Source: CAYVWB01 sp964455395
Lineage (GTDB): Bacteria > Desulfobacterota > Desulfovibrionia > Desulfovibrionales > Desulfovibrionaceae
DNA: 64,000 bases
Reading direction: 5' to 3'
Assembly: GCA_964455395.1 (NCBI GenBank)
Contig: CAYVWB010000005.1
Span: forward strand, 1-64,000
Notes under the pieces: model-generated
What the model saw: the letters and a program-made list of their open reading frames with translations, nothing else
Told to the model about the DNA's origin: nothing
Databases searched by the model: none
Made by a program: the position numbers and the translations under genes
Shown: positions 1 through 10,162 of the stretch, in pieces
How positions within the stretch are numbered: the first letter of the stretch is position 1
Layout: each line of letters opens with the position of its first letter

Positions 1-285
1 GAGTCCCCTCCCCATCCCCCTGTCACCCCCGATCCGCGATCCCCGACCAGCGACGAGACCCGTGACGAGGTCCGCGACGAGGTCCGCAGACGCACCGCTC
101 CGCACGCGGCAAGGGCTTCCGGCTGATCGCAGAGACGCGCCGTCGCCGGGATACGCAGTGGGTCAAGGCGCCGGGCGTCACTGCTCCGTCCTTTCCGGAA
201 CGCCCGTCCACCCTGCTGACGCGTACCGGAACAGCCCTCGCCACGGCGCCAGCGCTCCCCCACGTTCCCGCACCGACCGGGCCCC
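1..285. other. Intergenic sequence at window edge
   Basis: No gene can be supported here. The sequence is GC-rich and holds a short tandem duplication near 66-90 (the word CGACGAGGTCCG occurs twice in a row). Downstream of the minus-strand gene that ends at 286 I see no hairpin followed by a T run, so its terminator is not evident. Confidence 0.4.
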
Positions 286-3200
286 TCAGAGGTAGAGCGC
301 CCAGATGAACGCGACCCGACGCGCCGGCGTGAACGACGTACCCAGGATCTGGCTGCGCTCGGTCTGGAAGTTGAAGCGCGCGTCGAAGACATTGTCCACG
401 TCCAGCGCCACGAAGCCCAGTTTGTTCGGGAACTCGTAGGCCAGGCGCAGGTCCAGAATGAAGAAATCGGCGTCGTCGCGGGGGGCGCCGGTGGGGTTCT
501 CCGCGCGGCCATCGTAGAAGTGTTGATGCACGCCGATGCCCGTGGCCTCGAAGCGCAGGCCGGTCTCATGGCTGATGGCGAAGCCCCCGCCCAGGCCGAG
601 GAAGAGGAAATCCGTCTCCGGATCACGGCGGGCCGTATCATCGTCCGGGTCGATGCGGGCGGCCACGCCGAAGACGCGCGCGCCCAGCCACGGCGTCAGG
701 ATGCGTTCGACCACGGCCAGACCGCGCCAGGCGTTGGTTCCCAAGGCCACTTCGCGGTCGTAGCCCAGGTCCGTCTCGTACTGGAAATCCACGTAGCGTT
801 GGTGTTCCAGCTGGATCAGACTGAAGGTCTTGGCGTTCCACTCCCGCTCCCAGGCGAGAGCCGCTTCGGTGACGCGGCCTCCGGGGTCGATGGAGAGCCC
901 GCCCGGGAACCCGGCGGTGGAGGCGGGCTGGATGGAGTCCGTGGCGAGAGGCGCCGCAAGGTAGTGCTGCACGGCGATGCGGAAGGTGTCCTGGGGGGTG
1001 GCTTCCCAGCTCACGCCGGCGCGGGGGCTCAGCTGGCTTTTCTCGATGGGATCGCCGAAGCCGGGTCGCGCGGCCTCCACGCGTTGCCAGGCGAGCTGCA
1101 GCTCCGCCACCACGGTGCGCGCGAGGCGCCAGTAATCGATGACGTAGAGACCCACGCCCCGGTCCGGCGTCTGAAGCTCCTGGGCTTCGTATTCCGCGTC
1201 CAGCAACTGGCCTCCTTGCGCGACGAAGAAATTCGCCTCGTCACGGTAGCGGGTGTGGCCCTCCACGAATTCCACGCCAGCCATGAGGCGGTGGTCGCCC
1301 AGAGGCGTGTCCATGAAGCTCAACTGCTGTTGCGCCTGGAAGGAGAACTTTTCGAAGGGGTTGTCCAGGTTCAGGGCCAAGCCGGTCTCCACGGTTCGGC
1401 CGGTGGCTTCGTCCAGCGTCGAGTCGAAGAAGCGGTCCTCGAAGGAGAAGCGGGCGTGAGAGTAGCTGCCATAGGCGATGAAGGTCGCTTCCGGGGAGAA
1501 ACGGTGCGTCCAGCCCACTTCCAGGAGCGCGGAGTCCCGGTGGCTCAGGAAATACGGCGAGGTCAGGTAGTCGAATTCGGAGGAGCGGCGCAGATCGCCG
1601 GTCTCACTGTAGCCGACGGTGTAGGAGGCGAAAAAGGAATCCGCCGGGGAGGCGTCCCATTTCACTTGGCCCAAACTGAAGACGTCGCGGTCGAAGTCGT
1701 TGCGATCGCGGTAGCCGTTGTCGAAGGTGTAGCGACTGACGATGTCCCCGGCCCAGCCGGGAACGCCCCCGTAGACCTCCGTTTCGCCGCGGCCAATGGT
1801 TTCGCCGTTCTCCCATGCGCCGATGCTCCCGCTGAGCACGCCCCGCAGATACGGGGCTTCGAACAAGGGCGTGTAGTCCGTGGCGAGGGAGAACGTGTTC
1901 TGGTTGGCTGGTGAAAGCAGCCGGTAGAGCAACAATTCCGTGCGGTCCGCAGCGAGTCGTTGTCCCGAGGCCTCGAAGGCTTCACTGAGGAACAGCCGGG
2001 CCGAAGCGCTGAAGGGGTCGTGGCGCACTGCGGCGGCGGCCTTGCTGAAGAGCCACCGTTGCAGATCGAGTTCGTCGTACGCGCGGGCGAGGTCCGCGTT
2101 GCGCACGGCGAGGTCCCTGTCCAGCATGAGCCGCGTGCGGAAGACGGCGCGGTTGTCGTTCTTGCGGATGGACTCGTTGAACTCCTGGACGGCCTCGCCG
2201 GGGCGGTTCAAGTCCGTCAGGGCGATGCCCTTGTAGAGCGCCGGCGTGGGGTCGTCGGGGTCCAGCGTCTTGGCNNNNNNNNNNCGGCCTGGTAGAGGGC
2301 CACACGCGGATCCAGCAGCGTGGCCGTGAGGAAGTGGCGCAGTCCCAGCGAAGCTTCGCCAGCAGCGAAGGCCGCTTCGCCGAGGCCAAGGTAAGGCTCG
2401 CCGAAGGCGGCGTCGCTGCGCAGAGCGCGGGTGAAGGCGACGCGCGCCTGCTCGAACTCCCTGAAGGCGATATGGACGAACCCTTGCATGGCCAGGGCGT
2501 CAGGCTGATCCGGCGCGATGAGTATGGCTTGCCGGACGGTCCTCCGGGCGGCGTAGACATCGTCTGCGCCGAGCTGCAGCCGGGCCTTGTAGAGGAGCGC
2601 GGGGACGTAGCGGGGGTCGGCGGCGAGGGCGGCGTCCAACGCTGCGTGTGCTGCGGGGAGCTCGAAGGCGGCGATGGCCGCCAGCGCGGCGCTCACATGC
2701 GCCAGAGGGCTTGCCTCGTCTGCAGCCACGGCCTGCGCAGCCAGCCGCGCGGCTTCCTGCTTGTCCCCCTGCGCCACGGCCATCTGCGCGAGCCACGCCA
2801 AGGCCAGCACCTCCCGAGGATTCCGCTGGAGGATGTGTTCGAAGAGCGCGCGGGCCTCGGCGGGCTTGCCCGCCATGAGCGCCAGGAATCCTCCCAGCGC
2901 TGCGTACTTGCTGGACAAGGACGCCGGCTCGGACGTTCCTTCCTGCGCGTGGAGGACCGCGGCAGTCACCATATTGCACGCCAGACACCCCGCAAGGTCG
3001 CCACCGACTGCGAGGGAAGAGACGCTCGAGCCGGCGCGATTCATCACCTCCGGAAACGCCTGCGCCAACGCCGGCCGGACAGCCTCATAGGCGGCCGCGT
3101 GCGCCCCTGTACGGAAGAGCGCCAAGGCGTAGCCGAAGCGCGCCGCCGGAGCGTCGCTCCGGCCCAGCACCTGGGCGCGCTGGAACTGCTCCAGGGCGCG

Positions 3201-4055
3201 ACGGGGCTGGTTCGCCTGCAAGGCCGCCCACCCCGCAGCCACGGGATCGGCGGGGTCGGCGCCAGCTGGTGGCCGGGGGATGGGGAAGTCCCGCGCGCTC
3301 ACCACGCCGGGGTAGAAGAGCGTCCATTGGACGGCGTCCTCGGCCTCCACCAGCACGCGCTTGACCGGAGCCTCCCCGGGTCGCGCCGAGCCGACTTCCC
3401 CGGCGAAGAGTGGCAGCTCTCCTTGCGGATTGGCGAGCAATAGCTCCCCCTGCAACAGCGCTATGGCCGTGAAGCCGTCTTCCGCAACGCGCACCACGAA
3501 CTCCGTGCCGCGTATGGCCGCGGTGAGAGCCGGGGTCTCCAGCGCGAAGTCGAAAGGCTCCTTGGCATTGCGCAGCCACGCCTCCCCGGACTCGATGGCG
3601 TACCGGCTGCTGCGCCCTGTGGCGGCTTCCTCTGCGCCGAGCCCCGCCAGCTGCAGCCGCTCCGAGGCGGCCGCGGCGTGGAAGACCATCACCGTGTTCT
3701 CGTTGAGCTTGATCTGCGTCTCGTCCGCACAGAGCACGGCGGCGCGGGCGTTAGGCCCCGTACGCACGGCGTCGCCGGCGTGGATGACATCGCCGAGCGC
3801 CGCCGGCGACCACGCACCCGATGGCGGACGCACCACGACCTCGCCTTGCGCCATGACCAGTTCGCCCACCACGGCCGGAGCGGCGTGCGCCGTCCCGAAT
3901 GCGGCAAGGAACATGAGGAGGAATGTAGCGGCCACGGCGGGCGCGCTCCATCTGGCGCCCCACGGCGTTCGCCGGCCCGTCGGCGAGAGCGGCTCAGGCG
4001 TACGGGCTGTATCGGACGGGCGTGCGGCTCGGCGCGACGATCTCGCTCCAGGCAT
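286..4055 (-). CDS. Secreted FecR-domain/TPR protein with C-terminal outer-membrane beta-barrel (split by assembly gap)
   Basis: I read this as one gene interrupted by the N run at 2275-2284. The start chosen is the ATG at 4055, preceded by a GGGG/GAAG-type ribosome site. A long basic n-region leads into a hydrophobic segment ending in AHA, consistent with a signal peptide. The next ~200 residues resemble a FecR domain (GELVMAQGEVVVR, IRGTEFVVRV). Alanine-rich TPR-like helices follow and run up to the gap. After the gap the TPR pattern resumes in another frame (DPDDPTPALYKGIALTDLNR). It then passes into a long beta-barrel of alternating aromatic strands that ends in a hydrophobic C-terminal strand (AFIWALYL), as in TonB-dependent receptors and related porins. 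The frame change is explained by the placeholder gap length and is probably not a mutation. Substrate and role are unknown; an exopolysaccharide-export or receptor role is possible. Confidence 0.75.
2275..2284. other. Assembly gap (10 N)
   Basis: Ten undetermined bases lie inside the TPR region of the surrounding gene. The reading frames on the two sides do not agree across exactly ten bases, so the run is probably an arbitrary placeholder. TPR-coding repeats are a plausible cause of the assembly break. Confidence 0.95.
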
Positions 4056-4353
4056 GACTTCCCCTTTGGCGTGGGTGGGATGCGCCCGCCGTCCCCCTTC
4101 GACGCCTGAAACGACGCGGCGGCGCATTGGCGCATGCTGTGAGATTTCGGGGTCCTCTAGACACAAAATTGTCGAAAAGTCCAGACCTGATGGTGGATTG
4201 GCGCATACCTCGCGCCTGAAAACGCGGTCATGCGGCGCTGTTCGCTGGGGGACGTGACAAGCCGTCAGGGGACCAGCACCCTTGACGTACGACATTTGTC
4301 TATATACTATAACATATTCAATGTGGCCCAGGCTTTCAAAAAAGCGGATCATC
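4056..4353. other. Divergent intergenic region with repeated motif
   Basis: This region separates the minus-strand beta-barrel gene from the plus-strand HEPN-like gene. Positions 4118-4150 hold a motif (GCGGCGCATTG, then CGCATGCT, then GTGAGATT) that recurs almost identically at 23416-23446, upstream of the cyclase-FHA gene. The right side becomes AT-rich and carries the promoter listed separately. Confidence 0.5.
4282..4310 (+). promoter_or_regulatory. Sigma-70-type promoter for HEPN-like gene
   Basis: A TTGACG -35 lies at 4282-4287. The -10 is TATACT (4303-4308, 15-bp spacer) or TACTAT (4305-4310, 17-bp spacer). It stands in an AT-rich stretch 45-70 bases upstream of the chosen ATG at 4354. 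Confidence 0.55.
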
Positions 4354-4914
4354 ATGGATGAAGCACATGAAAAGCTGAAAGAAGCCGTTTTTTTCTTCTC
4401 GAAAATACAGGAAGCGGTCGCGGCCGACTCCATTGACCACGTCAAATGGTATACCAGCGCTTTCACCTCGGCCGCCCGTTCCGTGTATCAATATGTCCAC
4501 GAAGCGCTCCAAGCCAAAAAGTCTTCCAAGAACTCAGCACAACAATGGTATGAGCAATTCGTCAAGCAGCGCCCTGTCAGGTTCTTCAAGAACTATCGCA
4601 ATACAAATATCCACAAGAAACCTTCGCCGGGTCATTCCAAGGATATATGTGTTCAACTTGATACAATTCCGCTTGCTGCACGAATACCGGAGTCTTACCC
4701 CAGCACAAGTGACGAAACCGCCCCTGACGCGCCTGCCGACGGCACGCCTGTTGCGCCCGCGCCGCCCTCCCCTGGCGCGACATCAACACCCCGATATTAC
4801 TTCATATGTTGCGATGATTCTGACCTCGTTGCGCTTTGCAAGGAATATCTCGACGTGACAGAAAGGTTCCTGGATGAGTTCGAAAACAATACGTTCATCG
4901 ATACGTGCAAGTAG
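4354..4914 (+). CDS. HEPN-like hypothetical protein
   Basis: This is a 186-residue protein of no family I can name with certainty. The N-terminal part is predicted helical (DEAHEKLKEAVFFFSKIQEA). It contains FFKNYRNTNIH, in which RNTNIH fits the R-x4-6-H signature of HEPN domains, found in many RNase toxins and abortive-infection proteins. A Pro/Ala-rich linker follows, then a C-terminal segment (YYFICCDDSDLVALCKEYLD) that could pair with the helical bundle. The gene is AT-richer than its neighbours and stands alone, with its own promoter. The ATG at 4354 was preferred over earlier in-frame starts, which lie inside the promoter. No antitoxin partner is evident. The HEPN call rests on one motif and the helical pattern. 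Confidence 0.5.
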   Translation: MDEAHEKLKEAVFFFSKIQEAVAADSIDHVKWYTSAFTSAARSVYQYVHEALQAKKSSKNSAQQWYEQFVKQRPVRFFKNYRNTNIHKKPSPGHSKDICVQLDTIPLAARIPESYPSTSDETAPDAPADGTPVAPAPPSPGATSTPRYYFICCDDSDLVALCKEYLDVTERFLDEFENNTFIDTCK

Positions 4915-5444
4915 AACGAATACTGCATGCCGCTTCTCCTTCCTCTGAAGCGCTGACGCCACACGTCATCCCCTTCCCTTCCGGACACAGCGTCTTGAGG
5001 CGTCGTCAGCACCCTGCGCAAGCCGGTCCGGCGAAGACCCTTCTTGGTCCCAAGCCGGCGGAGCCGTGGGTGGCCTCGCCTGCCGTTTTGTGTCATTTGT
5101 GTTGCAAACGAATGCGATTTCACGTAGTGGCGTAGCGGCGCTGTTCTGGAGACGCGCGCCGTGCGGCCTGTGGTGAGCGCCGGCCCCGTCAGACAGGAGT
5201 GGTCACGGGATCGGCGGAGTCCGAGCCTCGGCGAGCCCGTCACGCCGAGCGCGCTCCTTTCGTCCTGGCGTCATGCCCACCCTGCCTGCTCGGCAAGCGC
5301 GCGGCCTTCACGTTCGTCAGCGCGTTTCTGATGGCGTCCGTGCGCCTCCCGCAGCCGTCGGGTCGGACGGAGCGTCACCATGCGCCCAAGCCGTGGCGCC
5401 GTTCGTCGGCGTCGCGTCAACACCCATGATCGGAGGATCACACC
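4915..5444. other. Intergenic, no gene seen
   Basis: These 530 bases lie between the HEPN-like gene and the peptide-binding protein gene. Short imperfect inverted repeats occur around 5015-5065 (GCCGGTCCGGC and AAGCCGGCGG words), but I see no convincing terminator, promoter or coding sequence. Confidence 0.4.
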
Positions 5445-7001
5445 ATGAAACGTTGTTGCACCCTCGTTGCGGCGGCGGCTTTGGCCGTTCTGTTGTGCGC
5501 CGGCCTGGCTCAGGCCAAGACGCTGAAGCTCGCCATGGACGCGGACCCTGTCTCCCTGGACCCGCACGTCCAGCTCTCCGGCGGCATGCTCCAGTACTCT
5601 CATCTGGTCTTCGACCCGCTGGTGCGCTGGACCAAGGACATGGAGTTCGAACCCCGGCTCGCGGAGAAATGGGAACGCTTGGATGACACCACCATGCGTT
5701 TTTATCTGCGCAAGGGCGTGAAGTTCCACTCCGGCAACGAGCTCACGGCCAAGGACGTGGTCTGGACGCTGGAGCGTCTCAAAAAGAGCGCGGACTTCAA
5801 AGGCCTCTTCGAGATCTTCGAGGGCGCCGTGGCGGTGGACGACCACACCGTGGACCTCGTGACCACCAAGACCTACCCCTTGACCCTCAACATGGCGACG
5901 TACATCTTCCCCATGGACAGCGCTTTCTACACGGGCGAGGACGAATCGGGTCAGCCCAAGGACGCCATCGTGAAGACCGGCCCCAGCTTCGCGGCCGTGA
6001 ACGCGTCCGGCACCGGCCGCTTCGTGGTGACGGAGCGCGAGCAAGGCGTGAAGACCGTGTTCACCGCCTTCCCCGAGTACTGGGACGAAAACGCCGGCAA
6101 CGTCAGCGAGATCATCCTGACGCCGATCAAGGAAGACGGCACCCGCGTGGCGGCGCTGCTGGCTGGGGACGTGGACTTCATCATGCCTGTGCCGCCCCAG
6201 GATCTGGACCGCATCCGCGCTGACGAGGACCTGAAACTGGTGACCATGACCGGCGCGCGCATCATCACCTTCCAACTGAATCAGAACCGCCGCGAGGAGT
6301 TCAAGGACCTCAAGGTGCGTCAAGCCATCATTTACGCCACCAACAATCCCGGCATCGTCGAAAAGATCATGAAGGGCTTCGGCAAGGCCGCGGGTCAGCA
6401 GAGCCCCGAAGGTTTCCTGGGGCACAACGAAGCGCTCACCCCTCGCTACGATCTGGAGAAAGCCAGGCAGCTGATGGCCGAGTCCAACTATCCCGAGGGC
6501 TTCACGGTGACCATGATCGCGCCGAACAACCGTTACGTGAACGACGAGAAGATTGCGGAGGCCTTCGCGTCCATGATGGCCAAGATCGGCATCACGGTGG
6601 AGCTGAAGACCATGCCCAAGGCGCAGTACTGGGATCAGTTCGATGCGCAAGTGGCGGACATCCAGATGATCGGCTGGCACGCCGACACCGAGGACACCGC
6701 CAACTTCTTCGAGTACTTGCTGATGTGTCCCAACAAGGAGACGGGCATCGGCCAGTACAACTCCGGCAACTACTGCAATCCCGAGCTGGATGCGCTCATC
6801 GTCGCCACCCAGTCCGAGACAGACACGGCCAAGCGCGCAGAAATGCTCAAGCAAGCCGAGCAGATGGCGTATGACGACGCGGCGTACGCGCCCTTGCACT
6901 GGCAGGACCTCTCCTGGGCTGGCAAGAAGAACCTGGAGATCGAGCCCATCATCAACGTCATGAACTTCCCCTACTTCGGGGACTTGGTCATCACCGACTG
7001 A
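5445..7001 (+). CDS. Peptide/dipeptide ABC transporter substrate-binding protein
   Basis: This 518-residue periplasmic binding protein belongs to the family-5 SBPs (DppA/OppA/NikA type). A classic signal peptide covers residues 1-24 (hydrophobic core, cleavage after AQA). The mature start KTLKLAMDADPVSLDPH and the later FYLRKGVKFHSGNELTAKDVVWTLER segment are the usual family-5 signatures. Length is typical. A GGAGG ribosome site lies about 10 bases upstream of the ATG. It is the first gene of an importer operon with two permeases and two ATPases. The substrate (di/oligopeptide, nickel or other) cannot be told from sequence by eye. Confidence 0.92.
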   Translation: MKRCCTLVAAAALAVLLCAGLAQAKTLKLAMDADPVSLDPHVQLSGGMLQYSHLVFDPLVRWTKDMEFEPRLAEKWERLDDTTMRFYLRKGVKFHSGNELTAKDVVWTLERLKKSADFKGLFEIFEGAVAVDDHTVDLVTTKTYPLTLNMATYIFPMDSAFYTGEDESGQPKDAIVKTGPSFAAVNASGTGRFVVTEREQGVKTVFTAFPEYWDENAGNVSEIILTPIKEDGTRVAALLAGDVDFIMPVPPQDLDRIRADEDLKLVTMTGARIITFQLNQNRREEFKDLKVRQAIIYATNNPGIVEKIMKGFGKAAGQQSPEGFLGHNEALTPRYDLEKARQLMAESNYPEGFTVTMIAPNNRYVNDEKIAEAFASMMAKIGITVELKTMPKAQYWDQFDAQVADIQMIGWHADTEDTANFFEYLLMCPNKETGIGQYNSGNYCNPELDALIVATQSETDTAKRAEMLKQAEQMAYDDAAYAPLHWQDLSWAGKKNLEIEPIINVMNFPYFGDLVITD

Positions 7002-7040
7002 GCGCGTCCCGGCGAGCTTTTCGCCAACGCGCTTTCTCGT

Positions 7041-7082
7041 CCCGGCCGGGCCGCCGCTTCACACAGGCGCCGGCCCGCCGGG
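7041..7082 (+). promoter_or_regulatory. Intercistronic hairpin in importer operon
   Basis: The arms CCCGGC-C-GGGCCG (7041-7053) and CGGCCCGCCGGG (7071-7082) pair over 12 bp with a single bulge and a 17-nt loop. No T run follows. The hairpin sits between the binding-protein and permease genes, where such structures often stabilise the upstream message and keep binding-protein expression higher than that of the membrane genes. Confidence 0.55.
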
Positions 7083-7120
7083 CTTCACGTTCGCACCCCG
7101 GACACACGGACGGGAGAAGT

Positions 7121-8098
7121 ATGGCAGCGTTCATCATCAAACGTGTGCTCCAGGCCCTCGTGGTCATGGTCGTCATCAGCTTTATCGGGTTCTCCATCAA
7201 GTACTCCATCGGCGACCCCGTGCGGGACCTGGTGGGCGTCTCCGTCTCCGTGGAGGAACGCGAGAAGCTGCGCGAGGAGCTGGGTCTGAACGATCCCTTC
7301 CTGGTGCAGTGGGGTCGATTCCTGACCAACGCCGCGCAAGGCGACGTGGGGCAGTCCTTCTTCTTCAAACGACCGGCCATGGAAGTCATCATCGACAAGG
7401 CCCCCGCCACTCTGGAGCTGGTCTTCGCCGCCTCGCTCATCGTGGTGGTCTTCTCCGTGCCCATCGGCATCTTCTGCGCCGTGCGGCCCCGGCATTGGCT
7501 GGCGCGGCTTTTCATGGGGCTTTCCATCGTGGGCGTCTCCATCCCCGTGTTCTTGACGGCGATTCTGCTCATCTACATTTTCGCGGTGGAGCTCAACTGG
7601 CTGCCCTCCTTCGGTCGGGGGGACACGGTGGAGCTTTTCGGCTTCTGGGAATCGGGCCTCGTCACGCGGGACGGTCTGTCCCATCTCATCCTGCCGGCGG
7701 TGGCGCTCTCTTCCATCATGCTGCCGCTCTTCATCCGCCTCATTCGTGCAGAGATGAAGGAGGTGCTGGAGATGGAGTACATCAAGTTCGCGCGCGCCAA
7801 AGGTCTTTCGCCGTACCGCATCCTCTTCGTGCATGCGTTCAAGAACACGCTGTTGCCAGTCATCACGGTGGGCGGCGTGCAGCTTGGCGTCATGATCGCG
7901 TTCACCATTCTCACGGAGACGGTCTTCCAGTGGCAAGGCATGGGCTTCATGTTCCTGGAGGCGGTTGAACGCAGCGACACCTCGTTGCTTGTGGCGTACC
8001 TCGTCTTCGTCGGGTTCATCTTCGTGGTGGTGAACACGGTGGTGGACATCATCTACGGCCTCGTGAACCCCATGGTTCGGGTGACCGGGCGCGGGTAA
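7121..8098 (+). CDS. Peptide ABC transporter permease (DppB/OppB family)
   Basis: This 325-residue inner-membrane permease starts with MAAFIIKRVLQALVVMVVIS, the normal N-terminal helix of DppB-type subunits. The EAA-type loop facing the ATPase is visible around EYIKFARAKGLSPYRILFVHAFKNTLLPVI. About six membrane segments are evident. A GGGAGAAG ribosome site precedes the ATG. The gene follows the binding protein after a 119-base hairpin-containing gap and pairs with the second permease downstream. Confidence 0.93.
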   Translation: MAAFIIKRVLQALVVMVVISFIGFSIKYSIGDPVRDLVGVSVSVEEREKLREELGLNDPFLVQWGRFLTNAAQGDVGQSFFFKRPAMEVIIDKAPATLELVFAASLIVVVFSVPIGIFCAVRPRHWLARLFMGLSIVGVSIPVFLTAILLIYIFAVELNWLPSFGRGDTVELFGFWESGLVTRDGLSHLILPAVALSSIMLPLFIRLIRAEMKEVLEMEYIKFARAKGLSPYRILFVHAFKNTLLPVITVGGVQLGVMIAFTILTETVFQWQGMGFMFLEAVERSDTSLLVAYLVFVGFIFVVVNTVVDIIYGLVNPMVRVTGRG

Positions 8099-8120
8099 CG
8101 CCGGGACCCAGGAGCGACGC

Positions 8121-9038
8121 ATGTCCAAGCTGAAGACATTTCTGCACTCCAACTTCATGTACAACTTCCTGCGGGACCCCGTGGCGGTGGGCTCCTTCGC
8201 CGTATTCGCGGTCATCGCGCTGGCCGGGTTGCTGGCGCCCCTTGCAGCGCCCCACGATCCTTACGACACGGCCACCATCGACGTAATGGACTCCGAGCTC
8301 CCCCCCGCCTGGATGGACGGCGGCGAAGACCGCTTCCTGCTCGGCACGGACAACCAGGGCCGGGACATGCTCTCCACCATTCTCTACGGCGCGCGGGTTT
8401 CCCTGCTCATCGGCGTGGGCGCGGTGGCGTTGCAGGCGGTCATCGGCATCGGCATCGGGCTGGTGGCGGGGTACCGCGGCGGTCGACTGGATTCGTTGTT
8501 GATGCGCGTGGCGGACGTGCAGCTCTCGTTTTCCACATACATGGTGGCGATCTTCTTCGGCGCCATTTTCCAGGCGGCGTTCGGGGTGGGGGCTTATGCG
8601 CAGATAGCCATCCCTTTCCTCATTTTCGTCATCGGCCTTGCGGAGTGGCCGCAGTACGCGCGCACGGTGCGCGCCAGCGTTCTGGGGGAGAAAAAGAAGG
8701 AGTACGTGGAGGCTGCGCGGGTCATCGGGCTGCCCCCGACGCGCATCATGGTGCGACACATCCTGCCCAACGCCATGACGCCGGTGCTGGTCATCTCCAC
8801 CGTACAAGTGGCCAACGCCATCATGAGCGAGGCTGCGCTCTCCTTCATCGGGCTGGGCATGCCGGTGACGCAACCGTCCCTGGGCTCGCTCATCAAGGCC
8901 GGTTTCGAATACATCTTCTCCGGGTCATGGTGGATCACGCTCTTCCCCGGCGTGGTGCTGGTCACGCTGATCCTCGCCATCAACCTGCTGGGCGACTGGC
9001 TGCGCGATTACCTGAACCCCAAGCTGTACAAAGGCTGA
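8121..9038 (+). CDS. Peptide ABC transporter permease (DppC/OppC family)
   Basis: This 305-residue permease has the DppC-type N-terminus (one membrane helix after a short cytoplasmic lead, then a periplasmic loop with LLGTDNQGRDMLSTILYGARVSLLIG). The EAA loop is EYVEAARVIGLPPTRIMVRHILPNAMTPVL. It is 22 bases from the preceding permease gene and is expected to form a heterodimer with that product. Confidence 0.93.
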   Translation: MSKLKTFLHSNFMYNFLRDPVAVGSFAVFAVIALAGLLAPLAAPHDPYDTATIDVMDSELPPAWMDGGEDRFLLGTDNQGRDMLSTILYGARVSLLIGVGAVALQAVIGIGIGLVAGYRGGRLDSLLMRVADVQLSFSTYMVAIFFGAIFQAAFGVGAYAQIAIPFLIFVIGLAEWPQYARTVRASVLGEKKKEYVEAARVIGLPPTRIMVRHILPNAMTPVLVISTVQVANAIMSEAALSFIGLGMPVTQPSLGSLIKAGFEYIFSGSWWITLFPGVVLVTLILAINLLGDWLRDYLNPKLYKG

Positions 9039-9083
9039 GGCCCTCGCGCCAGCCAAAGCCGCCTCGCCAGGAGCACAGAGCAC

Positions 9084-10133
9084 ATGACGCACTCCGCCAA
9101 ACACGCCGTGGACCCCGCTTCCCGTGGGTTCGACAAGACCACCGGCCTGCCCTTGCTCGCCGTGGAGCGCCTGACCGTCTCCTTCGCTTCGCGCCATGGC
9201 GCCTGCGACGCCGTGCGGGACGTGAGCTTCACCATGGAGGAAGGCGAACGCCTGGGCTTGGTGGGCGAGTCCGGCGCAGGCAAATCCGTCACGGGGTTCT
9301 CCATCATCAACCTCATCTCCAAGCCGGGCAAGATCACGGGGGGGCGCATCCTTTTTCAGGGCGAGGATCTCGCCGCGCTCCCGGACGCCCGCATGCGCGC
9401 CATCCGGGGCGACCGCATCGCCATGATCTTCCAGGATCCCATGATGACGCTGAACCCCGTGTTGACCATCGGGGAGCAGATGGTGGAGACGCTCAAGGCC
9501 CACCGCGACATCTCCCGGAAGGAAGCCGCAGCCATCGCCGTGGAGAAGCTCCGACAAGTCTACATCCCCTCCCCGGAAAAACGGCTCCGCCAGTACCCTC
9601 ACGAGTTCTCCGGAGGCATGCGCCAGCGCATCGTCATCGCCATCGCGCTGCTGTCCGACCCCGCGCTCATCATTGCCGACGAGCCAACCACGGCCCTGGA
9701 CGTGACCATCCAGGCCGAGATCATGGAATTGCTGCTGGACCTGTGCGAGACCCGCCGTCTGGGCCTCATCCTCATCACCCATGACCTCGCCGTGGTGAGC
9801 CAAGTGACCACCCGCATCGCCGTGATGTACGGCGGCCGCATCGTGGAGACGGGCGGGACGCGCGCGCTCATTGACGCCCCGGCGCACCCCTACACGCAGG
9901 GACTGTTGGCCGCGCTGCCGCAGCATGGCGTCTCCCGCGGCGGCCGCCTGGCGCAGATCCCCGGCTTGATGCCCGGCATCCGCACCATGCCCCCGGGCTG
10001 CGCGTTCCACCCCCGCTGCAGCCGCTGCGAACCGCACTGCAAGGCGACCGTTCCCCCTCTGGCGCCCGCACCCCATGGCGGCCTCGTCGCCTGCGCGCCC
10101 CCCGCCCTCGACGAGCAGCCCACACCCGAATGA
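9084..10133 (+). CDS. Peptide ABC transporter ATP-binding protein (DppD/OppD family)
   Basis: This 349-residue ATPase has Walker A GESGAGKS at about residues 61-68, signature FSGGMRQR, and Walker B IIADEP followed by TTALD. The C-terminal oligopeptide-transporter extension includes CAFHPRCSRCEPHC, the cysteine cluster seen in DppD/OppD proteins. It lies 45 bases after the second permease gene. Confidence 0.93.
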   Translation: MTHSAKHAVDPASRGFDKTTGLPLLAVERLTVSFASRHGACDAVRDVSFTMEEGERLGLVGESGAGKSVTGFSIINLISKPGKITGGRILFQGEDLAALPDARMRAIRGDRIAMIFQDPMMTLNPVLTIGEQMVETLKAHRDISRKEAAAIAVEKLRQVYIPSPEKRLRQYPHEFSGGMRQRIVIAIALLSDPALIIADEPTTALDVTIQAEIMELLLDLCETRRLGLILITHDLAVVSQVTTRIAVMYGGRIVETGGTRALIDAPAHPYTQGLLAALPQHGVSRGGRLAQIPGLMPGIRTMPPGCAFHPRCSRCEPHCKATVPPLAPAPHGGLVACAPPALDEQPTPE

Positions 10134-10162
10134 CGCCGCCTTGACCTGCCAAGAGAGACGCC

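Noticed and set aside
520..1914. Long plus-strand open frame opposite the beta-barrel gene
   Set aside because: It is antisense to a clear beta-barrel coding sequence, is rich in Gly/Arg/Ala/Gln, and has no motif or ribosome site. High GC leaves long shadow frames open.
5271..6899. Long minus-strand open frame opposite the peptide-binding protein
   Set aside because: The His/Gly/Val/Leu-rich composition is typical of a reverse-frame shadow; the plus-strand gene has a signal peptide and family motifs.
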